Part shown: one piece after another, positions 28,588 to 40,219 of the stretch | How the letters are laid out: each line of letters starts with the position of its first letter | Position numbering within the stretch: the first letter of the stretch is position 1 | From: Lineus longissimus | Taxonomy: Eukaryota > Nemertea > Pilidiophora > Heteronemertea > Lineidae | Direction: 5' to 3' | Length of the DNA: 64,000 nt | Assembly (NCBI RefSeq): GCF_910592395.1 | Contig: NC_088322.1 | Span: forward strand, 4,399,431-4,463,430 | Position numbers and translations under genes: made by a program | Notes under the pieces: model-generated | Databases searched by the model: none | Told to the model about the DNA's origin: nothing | Seen by the model: the letters and a program-made list of their open reading frames with translations, nothing else

Positions 28588-29654
28588 CCACATATTTTTG
28601 ATACACGATTTAATATAATTTCACAATATACTTCATATTTACATACAATTTTTGTCTTGTTGAATTACCAAATTTTTATTGTTAAATTTCAGTTCACGAA
28701 AAGGAAGTTAGATAAACCCGATCCTTAAGGGGAAGTTAATTTATTACTCATCCTGTTGAAATTAATCTTATCTATCTAGGTCAACTAATTAGGTCACACA
28801 ACTAATTAACATGATACAATCAATAACCAATTAATAAACAAACAACAATTTCAAATACACCACGAATATGGGTAAGTTGAACCCACTATGCTTAAAGTTG
28901 ATTACGGAGTTAGTCTAAGTATAGGGAATGTACCAAATCTGACCAGTTTTCTATAGTAATGTATAGGAAACATTAGGGGAATCCCCGGAATTTACTACGC
29001 ATAGGAACATGGTCTGAGCGAAACCGTGTTCGTACCTGCAGTAATTTTTCAAAGTCCACAACTCCCACAAAATAAGAGATATTCGAATAAAAACTTGGTA
29101 AAAAAATAGTGAACAAAGTCTTCTGATTCCAATGGTACAGTTTATTTTGATGTAGGACCAATATATCAGGGGTAAATATGGGCCACTAATGCTTTGCGTC
29201 GGCCCTGCCTTATTGGAAATATTTAATTTAGTAAATAAACATACATATACAATATGGGAGACAGTTGTCGAAGTTTAACGTCCTGTTCAGACACTAAAAT
29301 TACAATCAGGAAGTTGGGACTTAGAGAATTTTTCAAAAACACGAAAATAAGAAGATTGAAATTTGCTCGAAGTTCTGTTAATTTTCGCCAATAATAACTC
29401 AACAAATGTGGACTTGGACATTTTTTCGACACAGAAATTTGTTGTAGTTCAGTTAATTTTGGCGAAAATTAACTCAACAAGAAAAATATTTGTTCGGTAG
29501 TTCAGTTAATTTTCATCAAAATTAACTCAACAATTGTGGACTTAGAAAAATGTCAGTACTTACAAAACTATATTCCCAAGAAATATAACCCATACGAATT
29601 TAAAGTTTTAAAGTCTAAAAATACACACTCAAATTCACACAGTCAAATTTCTCT
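28588..29654. other. Long intergenic region: hairpin and TTAATTTT palindromes
   Basis: There is no credible gene in 1.07 kb. It holds an imperfect hairpin behind GGGGAATCCCC (28976-29043) like that at 3293-3359, and three or four palindromes of the GTTAATTTTGGCGAAAATTAAC type (29380-29535). It also has GGAAGTTGGGACTTAGAGAA near 29310. It may carry small RNAs, an origin or both. Confidence 0.55.
28976..29043. ncRNA. Imperfect hairpin, possible pre-miRNA
   Basis: The 21-nt arms 28993-29013 and 29023-29043 pair at about 15 positions plus a wobble, with a short loop. The leader GGGGAATCCCC parallels the hairpin at 3293. Bulged stems of this size are typical of miRNA precursors, and herpesviruses often encode them. 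Small-RNA data would be needed to decide. Confidence 0.35.
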
Positions 29655-30131
29655 CTACCGAATAACCACTTTTCGAAGGTTTTCCAGCTGAATGTCCTTC
29701 TCCTCGTCTGTCATGCCACATCGCTCAACCAATGGCCACATGATCTTAGTATAGTATTCCAGTTCACGGGCCTTGTTAGCCATTATACTCTGAATTTCGT
29801 GACCGAACACAAAAGAATTGTTTCTTATCTTCGTTGAAGTAGACAGAGTGTGAGTTACACTGTTGACACAGGCACCGTACAGCCTATTGGAAACTTGTTT
29901 GTTGTTTTTGTACTTCCTTGCCTTGCCGGAACTCCTTTTCTCACCGGCAAGTCTTAGGTGCGGACGACTATCGAAAACTATCTTTGCGGCAACACTGTCC
30001 CCCACAAAGTTCTTCTGCAAAAGATCCTTTTCAACATCGTAGTTGGTCAGAGTCTTTCGATAAAGTTTACATCCGAATAATTGAATGATGATGTTTCGTT
30101 CGATGCACAACTCCCTGATCGTGGTATCCAT
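29655..30131 (-). CDS. Unknown 158-residue protein
   Basis: The protein is basic and soluble, with a Lys/Arg-rich middle (GEKRSSGKARKYKNNK) and a helical C-terminus. The frame is in phase with the upstream 30153 gene: its ATG comes seven sense codons after that gene's TAG. It may be a separate gene or the C-terminus of a split one. No family is recognised. Confidence 0.6.
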   Translation of the reverse strand: MDTTIRELCIERNIIIQLFGCKLYRKTLTNYDVEKDLLQKNFVGDSVAAKIVFDSRPHLRLAGEKRSSGKARKYKNNKQVSNRLYGACVNSVTHTLSTSTKIRNNSFVFGHEIQSIMANKARELEYYTKIMWPLVERCGMTDEEKDIQLENLRKVVIR

Positions 30132-30152
30132 ATCTGCGAAATACTGAAGTGT

Positions 30153-31538
30153 CTAGGGTGTTAATGACTGGTGGTTAAGGCGCATAAGATTGCGAAGGTC
30201 GGTTCGAAGACACCTTGACACAAATTCACGATATCTCATGATAACACTTTCAGTATTGTAAACGTGTCCGATAAACTGAGAGTAGTCATCCACCTGATCG
30301 GAAAAATCGGGGCTGTAATTCGCTAACAACTCTTCAATCTCAAGATCAAACTGCTTTACGGTCAATAGCCACACAGCACAAATGACACCAGAATAGAGAA
30401 ACATCATTTCATCTAAACACTTCCTATCGCTCTCCATGTACAAGAGTTTGATCAAGTTTGCTCCGGGATGTTGTTCGACTAAATCGTGCAACGCCTCTAT
30501 ACATTGCAAATCGACGTAACGAGCCTGATCAGATAATAGGAAAAAGAAAGGAATAAGAGTTGGCAGCGACCATTGATCTTCCTTGATTGCGAATTTAAAC
30601 CTCCGTGGATCCACATGGCGAAGGTAAGTCAGGTACATATCGTCAGCTTGGGTTAGGATATCATGGACCATGGTATTCACAGGGTCGCCATTTTCACCTT
30701 CCGATAATGTAGATGTCACTGCTGTGTCACCACCATTAACACGACGCCGTTTCCTCACTGAACGACTCTGACGTCTACAATCGGCATTATTATAGGGCTC
30801 ATATGGAACAGACCTGAATGCACGAACACACCCCACGTGTCCACGTTTGATTTTAGGCACACGGGGAGTAGGTGGTAAACTGTAGAGAGAAAGTTGCTGC
30901 TTGTCCTTATCTGAACAGGCAAGTCCATTCGTAACGCACAAGGTAGACACATCTTTGATGAAACTACGGAGACAGACGTCACACTCCGTATCTCCGGTGA
31001 TGGTAAGAGCCGGATTTGCTGGGTCGTATTCCTCGTGGTTAGAGTCCTGTGACGAATGTGGAGATCGATCCACAAGTTTTAGAAGTTCATTATCATCCTC
31101 TGCAGAAATTGTATGTTTCTGCGGTTGTTGTGTCAGCTGTTGAGAAATAGAAACAGAATGTTCGGCGGGTTGGTCAGTAGAGGGTTGGCCCATAACGACG
31201 TTTTGATGCGAAGATACCTGTTCATGTGGCACCGAGTTTGGTTGCGACGGCGCTGGGGCGATCGTCGTCGAAGCTGACATCAGTTGATCCTGGAATGACT
31301 GCTGCTGCTGCTGTTGATACTGCTGTTTTTGATAAAGGTGCTGCTGCTGTTCGGCGCTTGATGTGGATGCAGAACTTGTCCGGTACGTGGTATAAGGCTG
31401 GTACCTGTTATGGTGCTGATGCATAGCCGACGTTTGGTAATGTGTTGGCTGACTGCTGGGTGGCGGCTGGCGATGTTGTTGTTGTTGAGATTGTTCAAGG
31501 TGAAATAACTTGGTAATAACGTCATGTGGCTGAGCCAT
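30153..31538 (-). CDS. Gln-rich protein with Cys/basic middle
   Basis: From ATG 31538 (MAQPHDV) there are 461 residues; the GTG at 31583 is less likely. The first 150 residues are Gln/Ser/His/Pro-rich, with poly-Gln runs encoded by CAG/CAA. A Cys motif, TECDVCLRSF, appears near 190, and a basic cluster, RRQSRSVRKRRRV, near 270 is a likely nuclear signal. The C-terminal 180 residues look folded and helical. A Gln-rich activation domain with a nuclear signal points to a transcription regulator. It ends in TAG with the 29655 frame continuing in phase. Confidence 0.65.
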   Translation of the reverse strand: MAQPHDVITKLFHLEQSQQQQHRQPPPSSQPTHYQTSAMHQHHNRYQPYTTYRTSSASTSSAEQQQHLYQKQQYQQQQQQSFQDQLMSASTTIAPAPSQPNSVPHEQVSSHQNVVMGQPSTDQPAEHSVSISQQLTQQPQKHTISAEDDNELLKLVDRSPHSSQDSNHEEYDPANPALTITGDTECDVCLRSFIKDVSTLCVTNGLACSDKDKQQLSLYSLPPTPRVPKIKRGHVGCVRAFRSVPYEPYNNADCRRQSRSVRKRRRVNGGDTAVTSTLSEGENGDPVNTMVHDILTQADDMYLTYLRHVDPRRFKFAIKEDQWSLPTLIPFFFLLSDQARYVDLQCIEALHDLVEQHPGANLIKLLYMESDRKCLDEMMFLYSGVICAVWLLTVKQFDLEIEELLANYSPDFSDQVDDYSQFIGHVYNTESVIMRYREFVSRCLRTDLRNLMRLNHQSLTP

Positions 31539-31599
31539 AATGCGTGTGTATGCTATGAAAATCGCGGAGAGAATGGTCGCCACTGGAATAATTTTCGTA

Positions 31600-31800
31600 T
31601 TTATAAGATAAGGCTACGATACGAAAATTAACTGGACAAATTTTTGAAAATTAACTCAACAAATCTGCACTTGTACTTCAATATAACTGAACAAATTTGT
31701 TGGCGAAAATTAAATCAACAAATTTCCCCTAACTTCCGGGTTCATAAAAACAAGTCCACATAAGGGAGTTGGGACTTGTAAATTTTTCGAAGACAAAATA
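31600..31800. repeat. TTAATTTT palindrome cluster
   Basis: Three half or full copies of the AGTTAATTTTCG/GAAAATTAACT element occur with ACAAAT spacers, then an ACTTCCGGGTTC and a GGGAGTTGGGACTTG copy. The same composite occurs at 29380-29535, 34200-34530, 37085-37250, 44400-44540 and 49660-49860. A binding-site array is likely. Confidence 0.6.
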
Positions 31801-31912
31801 TTGAAAACAGAAAAAATACACAAAATGTGCCGACGATTCGAGTTCGATATAATTTCACACAGAAACACAATAAGGTCTACTAATGTCAAATCCGTACAGA
31901 AAATGTACGTTT

Positions 31913-32752
31913 TCAAATTAGTTTATACGAAGTCACGTTACTACGGATTTCGGGTTTCTCTCCGGGGTACTTCTCCAGCAGTTGCATGGTGTGTTCGAGA
32001 ATGAAATCCACTGACTGTTCTTTTTCCAACGTAGCGGGGTTATGGACCAAGGGGGCCTGTTCTTCTTTGATAACAGAAAGAGAATCCTGTAACTTTGAAT
32101 CCTTGATTCATTTCATATCCAACAATTTCACGGTGCTGTTTCTGGTATACTTTCGATTTTTGTTCTCCTTGTGAAAAGACACAATACCATTTCGTTCGGC
32201 GTCTTTGAAGTCTTTTACAAATTCATCATTCTGTGAATCGGTCACAGACACAGACAATTCCATTGGAGGCTTCAGAAATAATCGAGAGCAAATCTGTGCA
32301 CTGGCTCGACGATTATTGCCACTAAATTGAATCAATTCACCGCTGGTAAAAATTGTCTCGTTTAGTCGTCTCAAAACATAGCCGTGTTTCTGAAAGCACT
32401 TGTAAATGCTCTTGGCCAAAGCAAATCGCCGTTGAAAACTGAGATTCTTATTCTGACACACTCGCAGATTCTGGGCTACTGCGAAATAAACAGTCATCAG
32501 GTAGAAATATTTGTTTTCCATAGAACGTATTCTGAAGAATTGTCTTGTAGCTTTGGTGTAGAGTGGGTTTTCTCCAATTCGACAAACAGGTGCAGGCGCT
32601 TTAGTGGGGTTGAAACGTCTGTAGTGCCGATTTCTAACACCCCTACTTCCATGGTTTATATTCACAGCAGATTGATATTGGATGCATAATGCGCAGAATA
32701 CAATCATGATAAACAGTCCATAGGACCACCACCTGCAGTTAAAGACAGCCAT
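31913..32752 (-). CDS. Secreted protein; frame continues past an in-frame TGA
   Basis: The ATG at 32752 is followed by a signal peptide (WWSYGLFIMIVFCALCIQY). The conventional product ends at TGA 32108-32110 after 214 residues. The same frame then stays open for 64 more codons to a TGA at 31913. That tail has coding character (SVIKEEQAPL, DFILEHTMQLLEKYPG). The mature part is basic, helical and has about four cysteines, resembling a small secreted ligand or binding protein, but no family is recognised. The internal stop may be a nonsense change (CGA to TGA would do it), a readthrough site or simply the true end. Confidence 0.55.
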
Positions 32753-32833
32753 CTTACAAATGTGTGCGTCTCAAACTGAATCCTAGATTATAATGGTTGT
32801 TCAGTAACCAACTTTTTTCACGTTTGTCAGGCT

Positions 32834-32964
32834 TGAGTACATGATTTATCCTCATTGTGTGTATACTATCATGTACTTTTTGTAAATGATCTTCTACGTG
32901 GAAACGTAGACGAACTTTCTCCCAGTGACTACAAGTGTCTGAAGGAACACTTGTATGCAGATTT
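32834..32964. ncRNA. Cluster of three small hairpins
   Basis: Three stems follow one another: GTACATGAT/ATCATGTAC (32837-32876), TCTACG/CGTAGA (32894-32911) and ACAAGTGT/ACACTTGT (about 32932-32962). They lie just outside the left end of the 1.3 kb inverted repeat. Another hairpin cluster lies just outside the right end (50970-51150). Small RNAs or structured DNA are possible. Confidence 0.3.
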
Positions 32965-33059
32965 AGCGTAGAAAGTCAGTATTATATTTTGTATTTATCG
33001 TTGTATATACCACTATTCCAGATCTAATTCCATTAACCATTAATAATGCCGGTCTCCAA

Positions 33060-34401
33060 TATGTGATTTGAGATGTCAAGTCTTTTTCGCTGCGCGCTAC
33101 TTGTAAGTTGAAAATGACATGCCATCAGGGATTGAAATTTGACGTTTTCACGAAACTAAAATTTTTCATATTTTCAGGTCTGATCGTTTTGCTAACTAGT
33201 GAACTGCCTATTGTCGCCAAGTACTTGAGCGAAAAAATGTCAAGTGAAATTCATGAACGCACAGGTAAGAGTGTCTTACTTACCATGATTGCAATTAGAG
33301 AACATGCTTCGCAGTATTACACAGGATTTACGAATTTTGTTATTCCAAAAGAACTCCACAGCTCAACCAAGTATAAAACAGTCAATGTTCCAAAAAGAAA
33401 TAACTATTCAAATTGTTTGGATAAACCTGTCAACAACAAACTTTCTGTGATTAGTGTGCGCGATTCTGACTCTGAGCACTCTGAACATTCTTATACCACG
33501 GACTACAACGCTACATCTTCCAATGACACTGTGCAGCATGAACCTGTGCATGTTGAGCGTGTTGTGCCTGTTACTCTATCTACTCCGTCTAAACCAGTCA
33601 TGGTTTCAATGGCTACTCAAACAGACTCTGAAAATGACAAAGACACTGAAAATGAACCACGAGGAGTAAAAAGAACAAATTCAAAAAATGACTCTGGTTG
33701 TGAATGTAATTGTAACTGTTCGAAATCTTCTCCCAAGAAAAAGAAGAAATATATGATGTATGTTTTCGAAGTATCTGAATCCGAATAAAATGTATTTTCT
33801 ATATTATATTACATTTATTTTGCATTTCTTCTAACTTCCTGTATTGATGCCTCTATCCTAACTTCCTCGTAGGTGTGTGTTTTTGCTAGGCATAAAGGCA
33901 CGGACCATATTTGAAAAATTGGTCTTAAAAGTGGTATTTGAAACGGAAGTTAGGCCAATTTTTGGCGAAAAATGTATGGGAAATCACTAACTTCCGCTTC
34001 AAATTTCATTTTCAAGGGGGGATCCATATGGTCGATTTGGATCCTCTCTTGAAAAATAGTACACGAACAGGAAGTTGTGAAAACTCATATTCTAACTTTC
34101 CATAAATCAGCGGAAGTTGGAAGTGAAATTCCATGTCTTGTAGTGCTTTCGGAACTTTGGTGAAAATTAAAACAAATCTGTACTTTGAAAATTTCACCCA
34201 GATATTTGTTCCGTAGTAGTTCAGTTATTTTTCGCCAATATTAACTGAACAACTGTGGACTTGGAAAATTTCAGATAGGAATTTGTTCTGTGGTTGAGTT
34301 AATTTTGGCGAAAATTAACTGAACAAATCTGGACTTAGAAATTCACCGAAATTAACTCAACAAATCTGGACTCTGAATTTTTCACACATCGGGAGCACAC
34401 T
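33060..34401. repeat. Inverted repeat IR2, left copy (1.3 kb)
   Basis: It is the reverse complement of 49650-50965, from ATGTGATTTGAG to GGGAGCACACTG, at very high identity. It contains a gene fragment, the 230-bp hairpin unit (33830-34057) and the palindrome array. The pair encloses a 15 kb segment like a herpesvirus short unique region. A third, partial, direct copy is at 36338-37264. Confidence 0.85.
33114..33788 (+). CDS. Repeat-borne truncated paralogue of the 44679 gene N-terminal region
   Basis: The open frame is 224 codons from ATG 33114. The first 22 codons look like intron: GTAAGT at 33101 and TTTTCAG before 33178. The part after the acceptor aligns by eye with the 44679 protein: ELPIVAKYLSEKM and YYTGFT...PKELHSSTKY against YYTGFT...PKHLHSSTSY. 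The C-terminus is acidic and Ser-rich, then CECNCNCS and a Lys run. A complete start exon is not found in phase, so this may be a truncated gene copied with the repeat. AATAAA overlaps the stop. The other copy is at 50259-50912 and a 3' fragment is at 36338-36660. Confidence 0.55.
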   Translation: MTCHQGLKFDVFTKLKFFIFSGLIVLLTSELPIVAKYLSEKMSSEIHERTGKSVLLTMIAIREHASQYYTGFTNFVIPKELHSSTKYKTVNVPKRNNYSNCLDKPVNNKLSVISVRDSDSEHSEHSYTTDYNATSSNDTVQHEPVHVERVVPVTLSTPSKPVMVSMATQTDSENDKDTENEPRGVKRTNSKNDSGCECNCNCSKSSPKKKKKYMMYVFEVSESE

Positions 34402-34545
34402 GATTTGTGCACCAAGTAATATTTGTTGAGTTAATTTTGACCAATAATAACTGAACAAATGTTAACTTTGAAAAAATACGGATATTTGTTGAGTTAATTT
34501 TCAAGATTTGTTCGAAATGCTACAAGTTGAAACAAATCATTATAT
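34200..34545. repeat. Palindrome array between IR2 and the 34608 gene
   Basis: It holds at least five copies of GTTAATTTTGGCGAAAATTAAC-like palindromes, spaced by ACAAATCTGGACTT-type linkers. The last copies lie beyond the inverted repeat and within 100 bp of the next ATG. A promoter or origin role is likely. Confidence 0.6.
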
Positions 34546-34607
34546 ATACATTAGGGTGATGTGTGGGAGGTCATTTGTCTTCTAGCAACCCTGTACTACA
34601 CATCGCC

Positions 34608-36230
34608 ATGGATCTTCTGAATATGGACATGGATCTAAACGAGTTACCCGACTTGATCTCAGTCTCACCTTCGGATGCATTTATGGAGTTTGAGTATCCA
34701 GCGGTCATTCTTTCTCCTCTCTCTGTTCAGAGTCACTGTAGTAAAGACAGTGGCATTGGGGACGATACGTGCATTTCCTCTTCACAAGAGGACGAAACCA
34801 CCAAACCACCTACACGTGGCAAGGACAATTCTGAGGATATTGTGTTTGGTGGTGAATGCGAGGAAGATTTTCAAATGGAAGTTACCGAAAAAGACATTTT
34901 TGAGATGCGACAATATCTCAACGAACTTTTTTGCAAAGTAAAGGGCAACAGAACGCATTTCTTCAATCGTCTCTGTACTCTGGTTGGCGAACGAAAATCA
35001 TCACGTGTCATGCAAATGGATGCTGGATGTTTTCTCTGTATGAGAGTGCTCGGTCAAAGGAATAGTTTCAGCGAAGAGATGGTTCGAATACTGCTCAACG
35101 AATTCGGCCAGTTTGCCATGTGTGAGGGCTTCATCGATACCGGCATGATCCTGACGATGGCCTACCTGGGAGGTATCAAGAATCCTGACCAAGTGCTGCG
35201 GATGACACTTCTACTAAAAGGTAAATATAAATTTCTAACTTCCTGTGGCACCCTTTCCTTTTTTAGATGTCAAATCAACGAATTTACAGGAAGTTAAGAC
35301 ACTACGTCATACTGTTAATTCCCGTGCACTGATTTTTCTCGGTTACAAAAATTCTAATGTTTTTTTCACGTTTTTGTCTTTTCAGATACCCCTTTTGAAC
35401 ACACGCCCAAGATGATCCATAACTATCGTATCAACGACTGTGGCGACCTGCTGGAAGAGATTATGCTGTGCGGTAAACGAATCGCCTATACCAAGAACAA
35501 AACCTGCTTCGAAGTGTGCACTCGTGATATTATCCCTCTAAACAGACCATCTTTCACGTCTACCATGAAAACTTTGGATATAATGTGCGATACTGCCATT
35601 TCTACAGTGTTGCCGGCTTGTGACCCTCAGTTGGTGAAAAGACTCAGAACTGTGGATTATCGAAATGTGCTAAGGACAAAGGCATTCAAAATCAGTGAAA
35701 CAAGCAAACACGTTTTCTTTGCATGTATCTCTGACACGGAACATTCTCAGATTTCGGACTCTCCTCCCGAGGCCAATTTTGGACCCTCAACATCTGCGGA
35801 TTACATATTAGTGCACGTGAATAACTATAATCACACGATCAATGTTCACGTATTTGGTCCGAATCCGAAATCTCCGGAAATTAAAGCAGCGAACATTGCA
35901 AAACGAATTATAAATGCAAAATTTGTGTCTCGAAAGTGTTGGAAATACAATACAATTGTTCGAAAGGTTTCTGAGGACAATGAAACAATGTGTGGGTTTT
36001 ACCTGGCCTACACCTTGGAACTTTTGCTTTCTGATATCAAGTACCAGAACGAGTGCGAGGAAAATAGACATAACCGTTTGCATGCTAAGTTGAACGAACT
36101 CTACTTCATAGACGGCCGAATCTCAAAGTACTCAGACTTGGTCTTGGTACGCGTGATGGACAATAAGAGTCTCTGGGAGGTCGATGAGACCCCCGATTAT
36201 GAGGAGTGCGATGACGAGTGCAAGTCGTGA
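34608..36230 (+). CDS. Spliced regulator with degenerate Ulp1/C48-like C-terminus
   Basis: Exon 1 is 34608-35220 (AAAG|GTAAAT) and exon 2 is 35386-36230 (TTTTCAG|AT). The phases agree and give 485 residues. The N-terminus is acidic with LNELPDL-type motifs and a DSGIGDD motif. A helical middle with cysteines follows. The C-terminal region STSADYILVHVNNYNHTINVHVFGPN...TMCGFYLAY parallels the Ulp1-type protease of the 44679 gene. The His and Asp positions are replaced (HW to DY, FDS to FGP) while the Cys is kept, so it looks like an inactive paralogue. It may bind SUMO/ubiquitin-like proteins without cleaving them. Confidence 0.6.
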
Positions 36231-36337
36231 CACTGAGACAGTTTGACAATTTTTGTGAAAATGTTCTAAGTACAATATTTGTTGCATTTGTTCAGATAGT
36301 TATTGGACTTTAACTGGGACACCGGTTCCCAGGCACG

Positions 36338-37264
36338 CTGACTCTGAGCACTCTGAACATTCTTATACCACGGACTACAACGCTACATCTTCCAATGACA
36401 CTGTGCAGCATGAACCTGTGCATGTTGAGCGTGTTGTGCCTGTTACTCTATCTACTCCGTCTAAACCAGTCATGGTTTCAATGGCTACTCAAACAGACTC
36501 TGAAAATGACAAAGACACTGAAAATGAACCACGAGGAGTAAAAAGAACAAATTCAAAAAATGACTCTGGTTGTGAATGTAATTGTAACTGTTCGAAATCT
36601 TCTCCCAAGAAAAAGAAGAAATATATGATGTATGTTTTTGAAGTATCTGAATCCGAATAAAATGTATTTTCTATATTATATTACATTTATTTTGCATTTC
36701 TTCTAACTTCCTGTATTGATGCCTCTATCCTAACTTCCTCGTAGGTGTGTGTTTTTGCTAGGCATAAAGGCACGGACCATATTTGAAAAATTGGTCTTAA
36801 AAGTGGTATTTGAAACGGAAGTTAGGCCAATTTTTGGCGAAAAATGTATGGGAAATCACTAACTTCCGCTTCAAATTTCATTTTCAAGGGGGGATCCATA
36901 TGGTCGATTTGGATCCTCTCTTGAAAAATAGTACACGAACAGGAAGTTGTGAAAACTCATATTCTAACTTTCCATAAATCAGCGGAAGTTGGAAGTGAAA
37001 TTCCATGTCTTGTAGTGCTTTCGGAACTTTGGTGAAAATTAAAACAAATCTGTACTTTGAAAATTTCACCCAGATATTTGTTCCGTAGTAGTTCAGTTAT
37101 TTTTCGCCAATATTAACTGAACAACTGTGGACTTGGAAAATTTCAGATAGGAATTTGTTTTGTGGTTGAGTTAATTTTGGCGAAAATTAACTGAACAAAT
37201 CTGGACTTAGAAATTCACCGAAATTAACTCAACAAATCTTGACTCTGAATTTTTCACACATCGG
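36338..37264. repeat. Partial direct copy of IR2 (copy B)
   Basis: It is almost identical to 33466-34384, with only a few base differences seen. It contains the 3' half of the repeat-borne gene (open frame 36403-36660), the hairpin unit and part of the palindrome array. It ends abruptly at CACATCGG, where DNA of a different kind begins. A recent duplication or recombination joint is likely. Confidence 0.85.
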
Positions 37265-39534
37265 CGTGGTATGTGTTTTCAATAAATGTATTATATGTTC
37301 TCTGCAACTCCAAACTTCCACATGTGTTTAGTAGATGAATTTATAGCATGAAGATGTCAACACTTGACCTCTATGGCAGTTCAGTTGTCAGGGCTAATTA
37401 ACCTCAACTGGCTGTGCCTCAGACAAGCAGCCTGCTACAGTATAGTGGTTGTCACTCTAACCAACACCGTCAATGGAGTAAGTGGGACGCCTATTAGCAG
37501 CCGTGTACATTCCACATACATTGTATGTACATAGATATTGCCGAATAAATTCCAAACGCCCGCATGAGATTTTTAAAAAAATTTTGTGTCCTTTCTGGCA
37601 ACCCTTTCCTACAAAATATTAAAGTTTTAAAAAAATTGCATACTAAATGCCCGAGAAATTGGACTTCAATCAGACCATTACCAAAAAATCGTACCTCAAG
37701 CCGCTGTAAACAGCAAGTCGCAACGGTGTATAAAAGTGTCATCTGATAACCCAATGTGACTCAATATCCACAAAACAACCACCAATCTCTCTTAACTAAG
37801 TCCAAAATATTCGCAAAACAACCAGTATTTGATAAAAAATCCCTATCTTGTATCCATAGAGCCGCATCTTCGTTGGGCCATTATTTTTAATAGGGACTTC
37901 TGTAGGGTGCCACACTTCCGGCGTGGATGAATACACTACTTACCCCTTTCGGTTTCCATTCAGTTGGAATACGGAAGTACAGTGGCGCCGCCGCTCCAAT
38001 AGCGGCCATTTGTCATTTCCACGCTAACTTCAGACGGAGAAGCGTTGGACGGAGTACACTATTGAAAGCATGCGCCATGGGACAGTCAAGTAGTGCGTCT
38101 AGGAGAAATGGGGTTTGCCAAGTTGACAGAGTTTCTCAGGGTGAAAATTAGCTCTGGGGGTATGATATATGAGTTTTTCTGAATACACAGAGCTCACTCA
38201 TACAGAGTCTGGTGGAATATTTAATATTTATTGGTCGATGTGGTCTCAGGGTACAGTTGACTACAGGGTCTTTTCCTGTGATCCCAGGCTGTTTCTCTAA
38301 AAATGTGAGTACATCGCTCAGAAAATGTCCATTTTCTCGGTTCACAGATATGCCAATGTCATTAAATTTTAATATGTGATAAAGGACATTTAAGTCAACA
38401 TGGGTATAAAATTTCATTTCGATCTATTCACTTGGCCCATATTTTTTTGGCAATTTTCTATGTACATGGATGTACAGGGAATGTACACAGTTTGTATTAC
38501 TATACTCCGTCCCGTTGTTCATTTGTCGGGATTATAATTCTTATCACAACACCGGACCCCGTGACCGATTTGGATATAACTTGTCAGGAATACTTATTCA
38601 GACCAGCACATAATGCCAGCAACCCCAGGGAGATTGATGGGCTATTGCTGCACCTTGACAGGTGACCCAAGGTCTGCACACATGGGACGTTATTTTTATG
38701 GTAGTCATTGAGTGGTGACTGGTGTTGTTTGTTTTTATTAGATTGCTGAGATACATTCTTGTGTTCCTCTGGAAGAATGTACAATGTACATCTTGCATGT
38801 CTTGGGCAGTGTTTACTGCAGATGTACTAAAGGCTATGGATTTTTGATATTTGACATTTTTTGATTTGACGTACTTTTTAATGTCATAGAGGTTGAAAGA
38901 TGCTGGAGTGCCAAGGTTGTTAAAGATGAAATGGTCCGGGGACCATGGGCTCACCTGGCTGTTACTGATGTTAGTAGTATTCAATGACAAAATGAACAAT
39001 CACTATAGCCACAATCATCAAGCTACTATTAATTATTAGATGAATGGTCCAAGGACCATGTGCTCACGGAGAAATGTGACCAAAGCAGCAGCAGACAAGA
39101 ATTGAGGGATTTTGGAATCATGATTCATCCCTGGCGACCATATTTGGAACCCAATCAAGCCGAAATTCAGTCTACACATAGTGAGTGCCTAGATACACCA
39201 CCACACCGAATTAGAGCTCTCTAGCTAAAATAGCTATAAAATGTGCCACCTGACAGTAAAATTTTGAACTTTGACCTCTGTGACCTTGAAAAGTAGGTAA
39301 CCCGTCTGATATGTGATGTAACCTCATTAGATACACCTACAGTAAAAATTTGGTGATCCTAGCTATCACTGTTCTCTTCAAAATGGCAAAAGTCTGTTTT
39401 CACATAACGCCACCTGGTGGGCAGAGAAAGGGTCAAAATTGAAAAATGAAAAAAACGTCCGACCCGTTTTGGTCAAGGTACCCACCCACCAAGTTTCAAA
39501 CAAATTGGTCCAGCCATAACGATTTGTGCCAATG

Positions 39535-39572
39535 TTGACGACGACGGACGACGACGACGACGGACGACGGAC
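39535..39572. repeat. GAC-rich simple repeat
   Basis: A (GAC)n/GACGG tract of about 38 bp lies in a region resembling dispersed invertebrate repeats. Confidence 0.8.
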
Positions 39573-40219
39573 AAATGACCATGACATAGCAAAAAGGCAA
39601 AATGGTGGCCTAGCGACTACAAGACCTATAGGCCAAAATTCTGCATACAAGTATAGGAGACAGTAATAATAATAATGATAAATAAATTTATATAGCGCCC
39701 CTTTAAATTGAATTTTACAAGAATTTAAGAATTTAGAATTAAAACATTAATTAAAACGTTTAAAGCATTTGGTTATGAAATTGCTAAGAGAAGTGTTGGT
39801 TAAAAGAAACGTTTTCAAAGACTTCTTAAAATTTGTGAAGTTGCTGCGGAGCCTGCATGAGGTTGTTTGGCAGCTCATTCCAGAGCCGTGGGGCGATGAC
39901 ACAGACCTTGTCACAAAGTTGCAACATTCTAGCTAGAGTTGTTTATGAAATATGGGCCAAAGTTGATTTTCCAAGATGGCAGCCTGGGGGGGGGGGGGGG
40001 GGAGAAAAAGGTATAAATTGCGAAAATGAAAAAAAGACTGAGGGTATTGGCCCAAGGTATCATCATACCAATAGTCTAGTGCCAAATGGGATCCCGTGTG
40101 CACTGAGAGAAGAAATCTGCCGATATGTCTTGTTCGATAGAGAATCACTCCCTGAACAAGAAAAACTTTGTCGGCACTTCCAAATTTTCTTTTAGCAACG
40201 GTTACGGCCGGTTTCCATG

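Noticed and set aside
29380-34530. Regular palindromic repeats considered as a CRISPR array
   Set aside because: Spacers are related to one another, unit spacing is irregular and the DNA is eukaryotic/viral.
38076-38151. MGQSSS-type start, suggestive of a myristoylated Gag N-terminus
   Set aside because: The frame stops after about 24 codons and no retroviral motifs follow.
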